NCBI GenBank assembly: GCA_022842565.1
Contig: JALHPH010000126.1
Span: 1-5,711 of the forward strand
From: Fimbriimonadaceae bacterium
GTDB lineage: Bacteria; Armatimonadota; Fimbriimonadia; Fimbriimonadales; Fimbriimonadaceae
DNA: 5,711 nt
Direction of reading: 5' to 3'
The position numbers and the translations under genes are program-made. The notes beneath the pieces were generated by a model that saw only the letters and a list, made by a program, of their open reading frames with translations, made no database searches and was not told where the DNA came from. Below are positions 5,400 to 5,711 of the stretch, in pieces. Numbering within the stretch: position 1 is the stretch's first letter; each line of letters begins with the position of its first letter.

Positions 5400-5408
5400 T
5401 CTCTTACC

Positions 5409-5711
5409 ATGGATCCGGCCCATTTCCTAACACAAATCGTTGATCCGATTGAACTTCACAAACTTTCTGACGCGGAATTACGCACAGTCGCCGACGAGGT
5501 CCGCAAGAACATCGTGGCCAATGTCAGCCAGACGGGCGGCCACTTCAGCAGCAATCTGGGCACCGTCGAGCTCACCGTCGCCATGTATGCGACCTATCAG
5601 ATGCCGCCGGACAAGGTGATTTGGGACACGGGACACCAAGCCTACCCGCACAAAATGCTGACCGGTCGCCTCGACCGATTCGACACCCTGCGTAAGCATA
5701 AGGGCCTGAGC
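5409..5711 (+). CDS. dxs: 1-deoxy-D-xylulose-5-phosphate synthase (5' part; continues past the right edge)
   Basis: The first 101 codons are present and the frame is open to the window end; full DXS has about 620 residues. DXS is a thiamine-diphosphate enzyme that condenses pyruvate with glyceraldehyde 3-phosphate. This is the first step of the MEP pathway to isoprenoids, including the undecaprenyl carrier used for cell-wall synthesis. The N terminus shows the conserved block QTGGHFSSNLGTVELTVAMY at 41-60, with the active-site His45 (His49 in E. coli). VIWDTGHQAYPHKMLTGR follows at 70-87, with His76, then a segment ending LRKHKGLS. Tyr60 replaces the His common in the VALHY segment. A good AGGAA ribosome binding site precedes the ATG, and the gene has its own upstream region, so it probably starts a new transcript divergent from the PilZ gene. 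Cofactor-binding motifs lie beyond the window. Confidence 0.95.
   Translation, partial: MDPAHFLTQIVDPIELHKLSDAELRTVADEVRKNIVANVSQTGGHFSSNLGTVELTVAMYATYQMPPDKVIWDTGHQAYPHKMLTGRLDRFDTLRKHKGLS

Larger units (their letters stand above)
5246..5408. promoter_or_regulatory. Divergent intergenic region between the PilZ gene and dxs
   Basis: These 163 nt are the only real intergenic space in the window and must hold the 5' leader of both divergent genes. No convincing sigma70 -35/-10 pair with 16-18 nt spacing is visible on either strand. Isolated AT-rich candidates are ttatta at 5311-5316 and tactaat at 5351-5357, the latter a weak -10 for dxs. Inverted repeats lie at 5259-5294 and 5326-5337. A short tandem GAACCC pair (5381-5386, 5387-5392) sits just before the dxs ribosome binding site. 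No T-run terminator and no recognisable riboswitch is seen. Confidence 0.5.

Noticed and set aside
5246..5408. A thiamine (TPP) riboswitch ahead of dxs, considered because DXS uses thiamine diphosphate
   Set aside because: The conserved THI-box segments (such as CUGAGA and ACCUGA) are not present in the expected order, and the leader is short.

Overview
The window is a densely packed bacterial chromosomal segment. It is moderately GC-rich by eye (high fifties percent, not computed), and every gene recognised is a housekeeping or core-metabolism gene. There are eight protein-coding genes. Six run head to tail on the + strand from the left edge to 4661, one lies on the - strand, and one leaves the right edge on the + strand. 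I see no tRNA, rRNA, CRISPR array, insertion sequence or other mobile element.

Region 1 (3-4661, + strand) looks like a single operon. The order is the 3' end of a HisN-type histidinol-phosphatase/inositol monophosphatase family gene, ruvX (YqgF), mltG, a fusion of a YqeG-type HAD phosphatase with a GtrA-like membrane domain, aroE, and a Sua5-type threonylcarbamoyl-AMP synthase. Every junction is an overlap: TTGA, 8 nt, ATGA, ATGA, ATGA. No room is left for internal terminators or conventional promoters. The products serve histidine synthesis, 16S rRNA maturation/Holliday junction resolution, peptidoglycan chain termination, phosphate/lipid chemistry at the membrane, aromatic amino acid synthesis and tRNA t6A modification. 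The linkage looks like growth-coupled co-expression rather than one pathway.

Region 2 (4658-5245, - strand) is a PilZ-domain protein with a YcgR-like N-terminal half, probably a c-di-GMP-responsive effector. It converges on the operon and its stop codon overlaps that of the last operon gene. Region 3 (5246-5408) is the only true intergenic space. It separates the divergent PilZ gene and dxs, so it must carry both of their start signals, and it contains several inverted repeats. Region 4 (5409 to the edge) is the first 101 codons of dxs, the entry enzyme of the MEP isoprenoid pathway.

Taxonomy cannot be fixed from the sequence. A YqeG-type phosphatase next to aroE, and ruvX near mltG, recall Firmicutes gene neighbourhoods (the yqeG-yqeH-aroE and yrrK-yrrL clusters of Bacillus). 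The base composition and the PilZ gene do not suit a typical low-GC Firmicute. A Terrabacteria-side lineage such as Armatimonadota is my tentative guess. The most notable item is the HAD phosphatase-GtrA fusion protein.
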